A stretch of DNA of 32,036 bases, taken from the NCBI GenBank assembly GCA_049604415.1, contig JBMYTN010000046.1:1-32036 (forward strand). The letters run 5' to 3'. The notes beneath the pieces were generated by a model, which saw nothing but the letters and a program-made list of their open reading frames with translations, was not told the origin of the DNA and did not search any database. This DNA comes from JBMYTN01 sp049604415 (GTDB lineage Bacteria; Pseudomonadota; Alphaproteobacteria; Rhodospirillales; Rhodospirillaceae). A program made the position numbers and the translations under genes. This document shows positions 7,470 to 15,458 of the stretch, piece by piece (within the stretch, counting starts at the first letter, position 1; each line of letters begins with the position of its first letter).

Positions 7470-8906
7470 GTGCCGGAAGAGGCCTTCCAGGGCAAACAAG
7501 GCTTTGCACGCTGCCGCTTTGACGCGGCGGCGCTTGAGGCTCTGTTGGTCCGATCAGCCGGGCGCTCCGCCAAGACCCGCGCGGCCTTAGAGCAGATCGG
7601 TGCAGCCCTGATAGACAGACCGCTGTCCGACTGGCCGAGCCTAGAAGTCGCCTTAGCCGGAGCCTCGGATCCACCGGTCTCCAGGGCTGCGCGAGACTGT
7701 TTGAGGGATCATTTTTTGCATCTGGCCGATGCGCCGCTGCAAGCGCTGTATCGGGATCACTTTGCCCAGCATCCCCCTCCGGAAGACATGCTCCATGCGG
7801 ACCGTATCGCGCTTTTGGCCCCCTTGCAGGGCGAGGCCCAAGCTCTGGCCCAGGCCTTCGATTGGGAATGGCTGCTGGCATGGCTCGGCTTGGCAGAGCA
7901 GGGCGAGACGGCTGCGCACTGTTTGCGCCGCCTGTCCACCTTGCCCCATCCAGTGAGCCGGGTGAATTTGCGCTTCACCTATCACTGCAATTTCCGCTGC
8001 GCCCATTGCTACAATGACTCCGGTCCGGACCGCAAAGTCCACCGCTTGGCGCTGGAGGATATGCGCGCCATTGTCCGGGCGATGCCGCGCCTGGGCATTG
8101 ACGCGCTCAATCTGACCGGCGGCGAACCGCTGCTGTATCCAGAGGATTGCTGCGCGGTGATTGCCGAGGCCCGGAAGGCTGGGCTGCGGGAGGTGAGCCT
8201 TTATAGCAATGGCTGGTGGGCGGCGGAGGAGGCCAGCGCGGCCAAGATGCTCGACCGGCTCGAGGCAGCCGGGTTCATGGCCGGGCCGGGGGATCACCTC
8301 AAGATCAGCACCGGGCGCTATCACCAACCCTTCCAACCCATAGAGCCTCTCTTGGCCTTTGCTGAGCAGTTCCATGCCCGTTTTGGACGGCCCTTGCTGT
8401 TGGATGTGGAAGCCCAAGACCGCAGCGAGGTCTTAACCCAGATCATCCGCTATGATGCGGCGCGGCGCAGCCCGGCCTTGGAGATGGGCTTTCGCCGGGT
8501 TGCCAGCCTCGGTCGGGGGGCTGATTTGCCCATCGAGGCGGACCGTGACTATGACGATGTCACCTGCCACCAGATCGACCAACTGGTTTATGATCCCGAC
8601 GGCAGCATCCGGCCTTGCTGTGGCTTTAATGCGGACAATGCAGGGATCCGTTTTGGCCGCCACGAGGCCATGAACCCCGAGCAGGCGTTTTGGGCGATGC
8701 AAAACGATCCGATCCTGCAATGCCTTTCGCAGCGGTCCTTTGGCGCGCTGGCCGATGCTTTGGGTCAGTCCCAGGTGGGCCGGTTTGACTCCCTCTGTGG
8801 GGCCTGCCAAGCGGTGGTCGGTGGGCTGGAAGACCGGGAACCGGTCCTGCGGGCGCTGTTTTCCGAGCAAAAAGTCTATCCGTTCTGGTTGACCGACAGC
8901 ATTTAA
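7470..8906 (+). CDS. Radical SAM protein with unrecognised N-terminal domain
   Basis: A 478-residue enzyme. The radical SAM core starts near residue 165, with the cluster motif CNFRCAHC, the SAM-binding NLTGGEPLLYP, and LYSNGWW and KISTGRYHQPF segments. Further cysteines (TCHQID, RPCCGF, SLCGAC) suggest an auxiliary Fe-S cluster of Twitch/partial SPASM kind. The first 160 residues are mostly helical and were not recognised. GTG 7470 is preferred because GGGAG precedes it by about 6 nt; an in-frame GTG at 7422 would add 16 residues but lacks an evident ribosome-binding site. No precursor peptide, partner enzyme or transporter sits beside it. It could modify a peptide, protein or small molecule; no function is assigned. 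Confidence 0.88.
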   Translation: MPEEAFQGKQGFARCRFDAAALEALLVRSAGRSAKTRAALEQIGAALIDRPLSDWPSLEVALAGASDPPVSRAARDCLRDHFLHLADAPLQALYRDHFAQHPPPEDMLHADRIALLAPLQGEAQALAQAFDWEWLLAWLGLAEQGETAAHCLRRLSTLPHPVSRVNLRFTYHCNFRCAHCYNDSGPDRKVHRLALEDMRAIVRAMPRLGIDALNLTGGEPLLYPEDCCAVIAEARKAGLREVSLYSNGWWAAEEASAAKMLDRLEAAGFMAGPGDHLKISTGRYHQPFQPIEPLLAFAEQFHARFGRPLLLDVEAQDRSEVLTQIIRYDAARRSPALEMGFRRVASLGRGADLPIEADRDYDDVTCHQIDQLVYDPDGSIRPCCGFNADNAGIRFGRHEAMNPEQAFWAMQNDPILQCLSQRSFGALADALGQSQVGRFDSLCGACQAVVGGLEDREPVLRALFSEQKVYPFWLTDSI

Positions 8907-9551
8907 GGTCATCGCTCAAGACGGAAACAGGATAATGTTACGCTTTAGGAACAGATGGTTTTGGTTATGCGTTTAAGTTCGACTTTGAGTGTCTGACCAT
9001 GTCTTAAAATGTCTCAAATAGTGGCAGTTGCCCCGCGCTTTATCTCTTGTCTGCGACTCGGTTATTCAGTTTGTCCGCTACTTCCATAAACTGCTTTTAG
9101 GAGTTGAGAGAGGGGTGGTCAGATCTTTTTGGGAACCGGAATTTGTTTAAAATTTAGGCTAAAATTGCCAATCATTATTCATGTGGCGTTCAAAAAGGCA
9201 TTTTCTGGGCTGTCGGCTCAGCAACGAGACCATCCTTTTGAGGAGAAAATCGGAAAATCTCACTCGCCATGCGGCGCATTGGAAAATCCTAATTCTTTAC
9301 AAGGTTTCCAGTTTTTCGCCAATAAGTTTATTTGGTGTGACAGTCTGGAGATAATTTAGACGAATCCACAAAAGGTCACTTGTTTGCTTTGTCGCATTTT
9401 CTACAATTGAGAGATATTCGCAGGCCCAAGACAAAAAGTGGAAAACTTTTGGCGGGCACGAGGATCGTTCAAAGCCACCCGGCACGCCCTTGGGGTCGCG
9501 ACGGTTGCGATTTCGCAAGGTGATGGGGCCCGACTTTGAAAGGGAATGGCC
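8907..9551. other. AT-rich gene-free stretch upstream of the chemoreceptor gene
   Basis: About 645 bp without a convincing gene, clearly richer in A+T than its surroundings. Small open frames exist (for example TTG 9129-9359 and ATG 9181-9354), but they overlap each other in different frames and lack ribosome-binding sites. Near the chemoreceptor there are hairpins: AAAAGT/ACTTTT (9434-9450) and TTGCG-ATTT-CGCAA (9505-9518). The stretch probably holds the chemoreceptor promoter and leader, and possibly a small RNA. No clear terminator was found after the radical SAM stop. Confidence 0.55.
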
Positions 9552-11570
9552 ATGGGAGCTCTCTGGCGCCGCAGCGACACTGCAATTGCCTCCCGCTATC
9601 TGATTGCGACAAAGTTTCAGGCTTTGCGCAATTTGCAACATCTCGCCACCGTCAGCGGATTGGTGGCCGATATCAGCGCCTTGATCCACCGGCTGCAGCG
9701 CGAACGCGGATGCTCCAATCTCTATCTCGGCAGTGGCGGCAAACAGTTCTTTTCCGATCTGGAGCGGGAGAAAGCCGCCTCCGATGACAGCTGTGTCGCG
9801 GTGCGCGAGGGCTTTGATCGCATCAATCCCTTGGTCCATGACCCGGTATTGTTTAGTGGCATCGCCCTGGTTCAGCAGGCCTTCGGCCTTTTGCCCGAAA
9901 TGCGCGACCGGGTTCAGTCGGTGCATATCTCGGCCAAGGATTGCACCAGCTTCTATACCGGCCTGATTGCCGATCTGCTCGGCGTGGTCTCCGCAGCAAC
10001 GGATGTGACCTCTGACCGGGCGATTTGTGACCGGCTGATCGCCTATTTCAACTTTATGCAGGCCAAGGAGTTTGCAGGCCAGGAACGCGCGGTTTGTGCC
10101 GCTGGCTTGGCCGCTGGCAAATTCGAAACCGCTGGCCATCGCCGCTTGGCCCATCTGATCGCCGCCCAGGATCGCAGTTTCAAGGTGTTTGAAAAGTTCT
10201 CCTCCAAGGGCGAGGTCCAAGCCTTCCATGAGGCGGTGCCTGAGGACGTTGCAACCCGCATTGAACGGGTGCGCAATATTGTCCGGCAAAATGGCCTGAC
10301 CGGGGCCTTGGATGGGGTGACCGCAGCGGACTGGTTCGCCCTGGCCACCACCCGGATTGATGCGCTGAAGGAGATTGAGGATCTGCTCGGCCAATCCCTT
10401 CGCTATGACGTGGCGCAAAAGGTCCAGCAAGCCAAGCGCGAGCTTGAGGCCCTGGAGGGCGTGCCGGGCATAAATTGGTTGCAACGCCTGTGCATGTGGC
10501 GCACCGGGCGGCGCATCCGGGCCATGGCCAGGATCAATGAAGACATCGCCTCTGAGATGATGCAGGTGGCTGTGCGCGACCGCCAACGGGCTGACGAGAA
10601 CCCGTCTGCTTCGCAGCGGGGTAATCCGCTGGTCGGCACTGCGCTGGCCCTCTATCGCGGCGATGGCATGGGCTTCAGCCTGGCGGCCCAGCAACGCGAT
10701 GAGGTCCGCGCCCGGGAAGAACGCCACGAGGCCATGGAAGATGCGGTCCATGACTTCAACAGCTCCACCGAGGATGCGCTCAGCCTGATGACCCATGTGG
10801 CTAAGACCATGCATGACAATGCCCGAACCATGTCAGGCATTGCCTCCGGGACCGGCGACCAAACCCAACAAATGCGCGGGGCCGCCCATCAAAGTTTGGC
10901 GGGGATCGAAACCGTTGCCGCCGCAGCCGAAGAGCTGTCCGCTGCCATCGGCAATATCAATGATCACGCCGAGCAATCCCTGTCCGTGGTGCAAGAGGCG
11001 GTCGAGGAGGCCGGGCGGACCCATGCCACAGTCGGTGGCCTGTCGACGGTGGTCGGGCGGGTGACTGAAGTCACCGATCTGATCCAGGACATTGCCGATC
11101 AGACCAATCTGTTGGCGTTGAACGCGACCATCGAAGCCGCTCGGGCCGGAGCCCATGGCAAGGGCTTCCGCATTGTCGCCGACGAGGTCAAGGCCCTGGC
11201 CAGCCAAACCGCCGCTGCGACACAGGAGATCAATGGCCTGATCGCCGACATCCAGCAGGCCTCCGGCGAGGTCGAAACCGCAATCTCCGGCATCCGCGAT
11301 ACGGTCGGCACCGTGGGCAGCAATATGACCAGCATTGCCGGGGCGTTAGATCAGCAGCAAGCGGCCACGGTCGAGATCTCTTCGAGCATTCAACAGGTCG
11401 CCAGCGCCACCCGAGTCACCGCCGAGATCATTGATGGGGTTGCTGAGTCCGCCTCCAACACCGACACCATGGCGGGCGAGGTGTTTGATGCATCCTCCCG
11501 GATCTCCGACCTCACCGGGGCCTTACGCGGTCGCCTGAATGATTTTGTTGGGGTTCTGCGCACCGCCTGA
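9552..11570 (+). CDS. Methyl-accepting chemotaxis protein with NIT sensor domain, apparently soluble
   Basis: A 672-residue chemoreceptor. The N-terminal half has the NIT (nitrate/nitrite-sensing) hallmarks ALIHRLQRERGCSNLYLGS (about residues 45-63) and QAKEFAGQERA (about 174-184). The C-terminal signalling hairpin includes DQTNLLALNATIEAARAGAHG near residues 515-540, which contacts CheA/CheW. No hydrophobic membrane segment or HAMP domain is apparent, so it probably works as a cytoplasmic receptor. ATG 9552 is preferred over ATG 9546 because AGGGA then lies 6 nt upstream rather than against the start. Nitrate or nitrite is the expected ligand of the family, not shown here. A kinase-like gene follows 14 bp later. 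Confidence 0.93.
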   Translation: MGALWRRSDTAIASRYLIATKFQALRNLQHLATVSGLVADISALIHRLQRERGCSNLYLGSGGKQFFSDLEREKAASDDSCVAVREGFDRINPLVHDPVLFSGIALVQQAFGLLPEMRDRVQSVHISAKDCTSFYTGLIADLLGVVSAATDVTSDRAICDRLIAYFNFMQAKEFAGQERAVCAAGLAAGKFETAGHRRLAHLIAAQDRSFKVFEKFSSKGEVQAFHEAVPEDVATRIERVRNIVRQNGLTGALDGVTAADWFALATTRIDALKEIEDLLGQSLRYDVAQKVQQAKRELEALEGVPGINWLQRLCMWRTGRRIRAMARINEDIASEMMQVAVRDRQRADENPSASQRGNPLVGTALALYRGDGMGFSLAAQQRDEVRAREERHEAMEDAVHDFNSSTEDALSLMTHVAKTMHDNARTMSGIASGTGDQTQQMRGAAHQSLAGIETVAAAAEELSAAIGNINDHAEQSLSVVQEAVEEAGRTHATVGGLSTVVGRVTEVTDLIQDIADQTNLLALNATIEAARAGAHGKGFRIVADEVKALASQTAAATQEINGLIADIQQASGEVETAISGIRDTVGTVGSNMTSIAGALDQQQAATVEISSSIQQVASATRVTAEIIDGVAESASNTDTMAGEVFDASSRISDLTGALRGRLNDFVGVLRTA

Positions 11571-11584
11571 TTTAGTCTGGGTTC

Positions 11585-12412
11585 ATGTCCTTGATTTCAG
11601 ACATGATCCACCGGGCGGAGACGCTGTTGGGCTGTGCTGTGACACAGTCCCAGCGGCTCCATGGCGGCGATCTTTCTGATGTGCTGCAGCTGTCCTTAAG
11701 CGATGGCCGGACGGTCGTGGTCAAGTCCGGACCCGATCCCCAAGCCGAGGCTCACATGCTCCAGGCCATGGCCGCCACCGGCGCGCCGGTCCCGGCGGTC
11801 TTGGCCTGTGACGCAACACTTCTGGTGCTGCAGGCCTTGCCGCAAACCGGCAGCTTGCATGCGGCTTGGGGCGATCTTGGGCAGGCGGTGGGCCAGTTGC
11901 ACAGAGCGGGATCGCCATCGGTCGCCAAGCCCTATGGTTGGGATCGGGACTATGCGTTCGGATCTTTACCGATTGGGAACCGCCGCGCCGACAATTGGCC
12001 CGCGTTCTGGGCCGAGCAGCGCTTGGCGGTCCATCTGCCCCATCTGCCAACGGATCTTGGCCGACGCCTTGAGCAGCTCTGCCGGGATCTGCCGCGACGC
12101 TTGCCCACCCAGCCCCCTGTGGCTTTGTTGCATGGGGATTTGTGGACCGGAAATGTGCTGGTGGACGGGGCGCGGATCAGCGGCCTGATCGATCCGGCCT
12201 GCTATTACGGCCATGGTGAGGTGGATCTGGCCATGTTGGCCCTGTTCGGCACCCCCACGCCCGAGTTTTACGCCGCCTATGGCCCCCTGGAGCCGGGCTG
12301 GCGGGATCGTGCCCCGATTTACAGCCTCTGGCCCGCTTTGGTGCATATCCGGCTGTTTGGCGCGGGCTATCGGTCGATGGTTGAGGGCTTCCTGACCCAA
12401 GCTGGTGTTTAA
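11585..12412 (+). CDS. Fructosamine kinase family protein
   Basis: A 275-residue protein of the fructosamine/ketosamine-3-kinase family (aminoglycoside-phosphotransferase fold). Visible elements are GGDLSDV (about 27-33), a possible ATP-binding Lys47 in VVVKSG, the catalytic loop LLHGDLWTGN with Asp185, and the metal-binding DPACYYGHGEVD with Asp203. Family members phosphorylate sugar adducts on protein amines or free ketosamines, allowing deglycation. Its substrate is unknown. It lies 14 bp after the chemoreceptor stop and is probably co-transcribed, although the ribosome-binding site is weak. A perfect hairpin terminator follows at once. Confidence 0.92.
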   Translation: MSLISDMIHRAETLLGCAVTQSQRLHGGDLSDVLQLSLSDGRTVVVKSGPDPQAEAHMLQAMAATGAPVPAVLACDATLLVLQALPQTGSLHAAWGDLGQAVGQLHRAGSPSVAKPYGWDRDYAFGSLPIGNRRADNWPAFWAEQRLAVHLPHLPTDLGRRLEQLCRDLPRRLPTQPPVALLHGDLWTGNVLVDGARISGLIDPACYYGHGEVDLAMLALFGTPTPEFYAAYGPLEPGWRDRAPIYSLWPALVHIRLFGAGYRSMVEGFLTQAGV

Positions 12413-12418
12413 CGGAAA

Positions 12419-12446
12419 CGACCCGCCCAGGGATGTGGGCGGGTCG
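12419..12446 (+). terminator. Terminator of the chemoreceptor-kinase unit
   Basis: CGACCCGCCC (12419-12428) and GGGCGGGTCG (12437-12446) form a perfect 10-bp GC-rich stem with an 8-nt loop, 6 bp after the kinase stop. The following CTTATCTC is a poor T-tract. It faces the opposing terminator of the acyl-CoA dehydrogenase. Confidence 0.78.
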
Positions 12447-12462
12447 CTTATCTCAATCATAC

Positions 12463-12503
12463 CCAAAACGCTTTCTCTTCGCGTTTTGGCGGTGCCAAAA
12501 CGC
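12463..12503 (-). terminator. Three-segment alternative hairpin after the acyl-CoA dehydrogenase
   Basis: Directly abutting the dehydrogenase stop, GCGTTTTGGC and GCCAAAACGC (12481-12490 and 12494-12503) pair perfectly over 10 bp with a 3-nt loop. A third segment, CCAAAACGC (12463-12471), can instead pair with 12481-12489. The two helices exclude each other. The most likely role is transcription termination or 3'-end protection at a convergent gene end. Confidence 0.65.
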
Positions 12504-14294
12504 TTAAAACGCTTCCTCATTCAGGGCCACCACCACTTCCGGGGCGGCGATGGAGCCACGGTAATGGGCCATGGCTTCGGGCATCACCCCTTGGGCGTAG
12601 AACGCCGCCGTGGTGATTTTGCCCTCCAGGAACACCGGATCGCCTTCACCGGCATCCAGCTGCTTGGCAGCGGCTAAGGCAAAGCGCGCGCTTTCAAAGC
12701 AGCCAAAGACGGTGCCCGCGAGCATCAGGAAGGGTTCCGCCGCCGCCGCAGGCAGGCGCGGATCCCGGGCCTTATCGGCGACCAGACGCTTGGTGGCATC
12801 TTCCAGCAATTGTGCGCCTTCGCCCAGGGCCTCGTCCAAGGCCTTGAACAGCGGGTTGTTGCTGCGCGCGGCCAGTTCGGTGCGCAAGGCCTTCATACGG
12901 TCGATTTCCACGCCCAGGGCTTGGCCCTCATCCTTCAGGACTTTGCGGTTGACCAAATCATTGGCCTGGATCGCGGTGGTGCCTTCATAGATCGACGTGA
13001 TCCGGGCATCGCGATAGAACTGGGCTGCGCCGGTTTCTTCGACAAAGCCCATGCCGCCATGGACCTGAACCCCCATGGAGGTGACCAGATTGGCTTGCTC
13101 GGTGCACCAGCCTTTGACCAGCGGGGTCAGCAGTTCCAAATGGGCGAAGGCTTTGGCGCGTTCGGTTTCATCGGGATGGACATGTGACAGGTCCAAGGCC
13201 ACGGAGGCATCCAGGGCCAAGGCGCGCATGGCTTCAATGCGGGCCTTCATGTCCAACAATTTCCGCCGCACACCGGGGTGGGTGATGATCGCGCCTTTGC
13301 TTTCCGCGCCGACCGCCTTGCCCTGGACCCGTTCTCGGGCATAGGCCAAAGCATGGCGATAGGCCCGGTCCGACACGGCAAGGCCTTGAATGCCGACCGC
13401 CAGACGCTCCCGGTTCATCATCAGGAACATATAGGTCAGGCCCTTATGGGGCTCGCCCACCAGCCAGCCAATGGAGCCGCCATTGTCGCCATAGGACATG
13501 GTGGCCGTCGGGCTGGCATGGATGCCCAGCTTATGCTCCAGGGAGACGCAATGGACATCGTTGATCTCTGAGGACAGAGACCCGTCGTCCTGGATCAGAT
13601 ATTTCGGCACCACGAAGAGAGAAATCCCTTTGATGCCTTCCGGGGCGTCGGGCAGCCGGGCCAGGACCAAATGGATGATGTTTTCGGTCATGTCGTGATC
13701 CCCATAGGTGATGAAGATCTTTTGACCGCTGATCCGATAATGGTCACCCTCGGGGACCGCCTTACTGCGCACCGCTGCCAGATCCGATCCGGCTTGGGGC
13801 TCGGTCAGGTTCATGGTGCCGGTCCACTCGCCAGAGACCATTTTCGGCAGATAGGTGTCCTTGATCTCGTCGCTGGCATAGGCCTGCAGGGCCTCAACGG
13901 CACCTTGGGTCAGCATCGGGCAAAGCGCGAAGGACATATTGGCCGCATGGATCATTTCCGCGACCGCTGAGTTGAGCACCATGGGCAGGCCCATGCCGCC
14001 CAGCTCGGGCGAGAAGGGCAGGCCGTTCCAGCCGCCTTCCACAAATTGGCTATAGGCATCGCCCCAGCCATCGGCGGTGTAAACCTTGCCGTCTTCCCAG
14101 CGCGCGCCTTGGCGGTCACCGGGCGCATTCAGCGGGGCCAGCACCCCGGCGGTGAATTTGCCCGCCTCTTCTAAGATCGCCTCGATCATATCGGGCGTGG
14201 CTTCTTCATAGCCGGGCAGATCGGCCAAATGGTCCAGATCGCAGAGTTCCTTCAGCAGGAACAGGGTGTCTTTTACCGGAGGCTCGTAGGTCAT
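12504..14294 (-). CDS. Acyl-CoA dehydrogenase, DmdC-like (about 600-residue subfamily)
   Basis: A 596-residue FAD-dependent acyl-CoA dehydrogenase of the long subfamily with an extra C-terminal domain, which includes 3-methylmercaptopropionyl-CoA dehydrogenase (DmdC). Visible motifs are MNLTEPQAGSDL (161-172), IFITYGDHDM (193-202), MNRERLAVGIQG, and IYEGTTAIQAND with probable catalytic Glu437. It introduces an alpha,beta double bond into an acyl-CoA in the cytoplasm and passes electrons to ETF. The frame is open upstream, but ATG 14294 has GGGGAG 8 nt away and matches the family's N-terminus. It is the last gene of the ligase-Liv cluster, 213 bp after livM, with a possible hairpin in the gap. 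A general fatty or branched-chain acyl-CoA substrate is an alternative to methylmercaptopropionyl-CoA. Confidence 0.93.
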   Translation of the reverse strand: MTYEPPVKDTLFLLKELCDLDHLADLPGYEEATPDMIEAILEEAGKFTAGVLAPLNAPGDRQGARWEDGKVYTADGWGDAYSQFVEGGWNGLPFSPELGGMGLPMVLNSAVAEMIHAANMSFALCPMLTQGAVEALQAYASDEIKDTYLPKMVSGEWTGTMNLTEPQAGSDLAAVRSKAVPEGDHYRISGQKIFITYGDHDMTENIIHLVLARLPDAPEGIKGISLFVVPKYLIQDDGSLSSEINDVHCVSLEHKLGIHASPTATMSYGDNGGSIGWLVGEPHKGLTYMFLMMNRERLAVGIQGLAVSDRAYRHALAYARERVQGKAVGAESKGAIITHPGVRRKLLDMKARIEAMRALALDASVALDLSHVHPDETERAKAFAHLELLTPLVKGWCTEQANLVTSMGVQVHGGMGFVEETGAAQFYRDARITSIYEGTTAIQANDLVNRKVLKDEGQALGVEIDRMKALRTELAARSNNPLFKALDEALGEGAQLLEDATKRLVADKARDPRLPAAAAEPFLMLAGTVFGCFESARFALAAAKQLDAGEGDPVFLEGKITTAAFYAQGVMPEAMAHYRGSIAAPEVVVALNEEAF

Positions 14295-14455
14295 TCCAAT
14301 GCTCCCCTTTTTGATCTGTGCCACCGCATCGCCAGCGTTGATTTGGCGCGGCTCGATCCGGTCGCTTGCTTGATGGATTGACGTGCGCATACTGTCGCGC
14401 CGAATGTGGTCTGGAAGAAGTGCTCTTCAGACACCGCACCTATGCGTGGTTTCGA

Positions 14456-14488
14456 TGGGACCGACAGGGCAAAACCATACCGGTCCCA
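14456..14488 (-). terminator. Weak hairpin after livM
   Basis: TGGGACCG (14456-14463) and CGGTCCCA (14481-14488) form a perfect 8-bp stem with a 17-nt loop, 20 bp beyond the livM stop on the minus strand. No T-tract follows. It may stabilise the liv mRNA 3' end or modulate read-through into the dehydrogenase gene. Confidence 0.4.
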
Positions 14489-14507
14489 GCGGGTTTAGCT
14501 GTTTGGA

Positions 14508-15440
14508 CTAAAAAGACTTTTTCACCTTGTCGAGGATCTCCCCGACAATGCCTTTGCGGAAGGCCATCACACAGGCCACAAAGATCATGCCCATGATCAC
14601 CGGCACCCAGGCATTGAGTGGCGATCCGGCCAGATAGTTCTGCAAGGTGACCACCGTGGCCGCGCCAATGGCCGGTCCCAACAGGGTGCCGACACCGCCC
14701 AGAAGGGTCATCAGCACCACCTCGCCGGACATATGCCAATGGGCATCGGTCAGGGAGGCAAGCTGGAACACCACGCTTTTGGTTGCCCCAGCCATCCCGG
14801 CCAAAGTGGCCGATAGGGTGAAGGCCACCAGCTTGTAGCGGTCGGTTTCATAGCCCAGCGAAATGGCCCGGGGTTCGTTTTCCCGGATCGCCTTTAGCAC
14901 CTGGCCAAAGGGCGAATGGACCACCCGGTTGATGAACAAAATGCCGCCGACGCAGATCACCAGCACCAGGTAATACATCGCCGTGTTGTCGGTCAGGTCG
15001 ATGCCGAAAATGTTGCCCCGGGGGATGCCCTGCAGCCCGTCTTCGCCTTTGGTGAACTCGGCTTGCAGGAACAGGAAGTAGACCATTTGCGACAGCGCCA
15101 AGGTGACCATGGCGAAATAAATGCCTTGGCGGCGAATGGCCAGCATGCCGAACAGCAGGCCAAAGGCCCCGGCCACCAAGGTGCCAAACAGGATGCCCAG
15201 AACGGTTGGGAAGCCCCAGACCAGCAGGGCATGGCCGGTGACATAGGCCGCACCGCCGAAGAAGGCTGCATGGCCGAAGGACAACAGCCCGGCAAAGCCC
15301 AGCAGCAGGTTAAAGGCGCTGGCGAACAGGGCGAAGCAGAGCACCTTCATCAAAAAGACCGGATAGGTCAGGAACGGGGCGAACAGCAAAAGGGCCGCTG
15401 CAACAACCGCGATGACGATCTTGGTTTCCGTTTTCATCAT
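14508..15440 (-). CDS. livM: Branched-chain amino acid-type ABC transporter permease LivM
   Basis: A 310-residue inner-membrane permease with 8-10 hydrophobic helices. The family segments FNLLLGFAGLLSFGHAAFFG (about residues 43-62) and the ATPase-coupling loop AIRENEPRAISLGYET (about 186-201) are visible. It forms the heterodimeric channel with LivH, 18 bp upstream in the transcript. Liv-type systems carry branched-chain amino acids but also amides, urea, aromatic acids and other carboxylates. With a CoA ligase and an acyl-CoA dehydrogenase around it, a carboxylic-acid substrate is as likely as an amino acid. Confidence 0.95.
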   Translation of the reverse strand: MMKTETKIVIAVVAAALLLFAPFLTYPVFLMKVLCFALFASAFNLLLGFAGLLSFGHAAFFGGAAYVTGHALLVWGFPTVLGILFGTLVAGAFGLLFGMLAIRRQGIYFAMVTLALSQMVYFLFLQAEFTKGEDGLQGIPRGNIFGIDLTDNTAMYYLVLVICVGGILFINRVVHSPFGQVLKAIRENEPRAISLGYETDRYKLVAFTLSATLAGMAGATKSVVFQLASLTDAHWHMSGEVVLMTLLGGVGTLLGPAIGAATVVTLQNYLAGSPLNAWVPVIMGMIFVACVMAFRKGIVGEILDKVKKSF

Positions 15441-15458
15441 TGTGCCATTCCCTCTCGA

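Noticed and set aside
9129..9359. A 76-codon plus-strand frame (TTG start) and an overlapping 57-codon frame from ATG 9181
   Set aside because: They lie in different frames of the same AT-rich stretch, lack ribosome-binding sites and show no recognisable motif, so neither is supported as a gene.
9430..9545. Cyclic-di-GMP or other riboswitch upstream of the chemoreceptor
   Set aside because: Short hairpins and a CAAAGCC string are present, but the conserved ligand-binding core of known classes could not be traced.
9297..10814. A 505-codon minus-strand open frame opposite the chemoreceptor
   Set aside because: It is an antisense shadow with no family motif; the opposing plus strand encodes clear NIT and MCP signatures.
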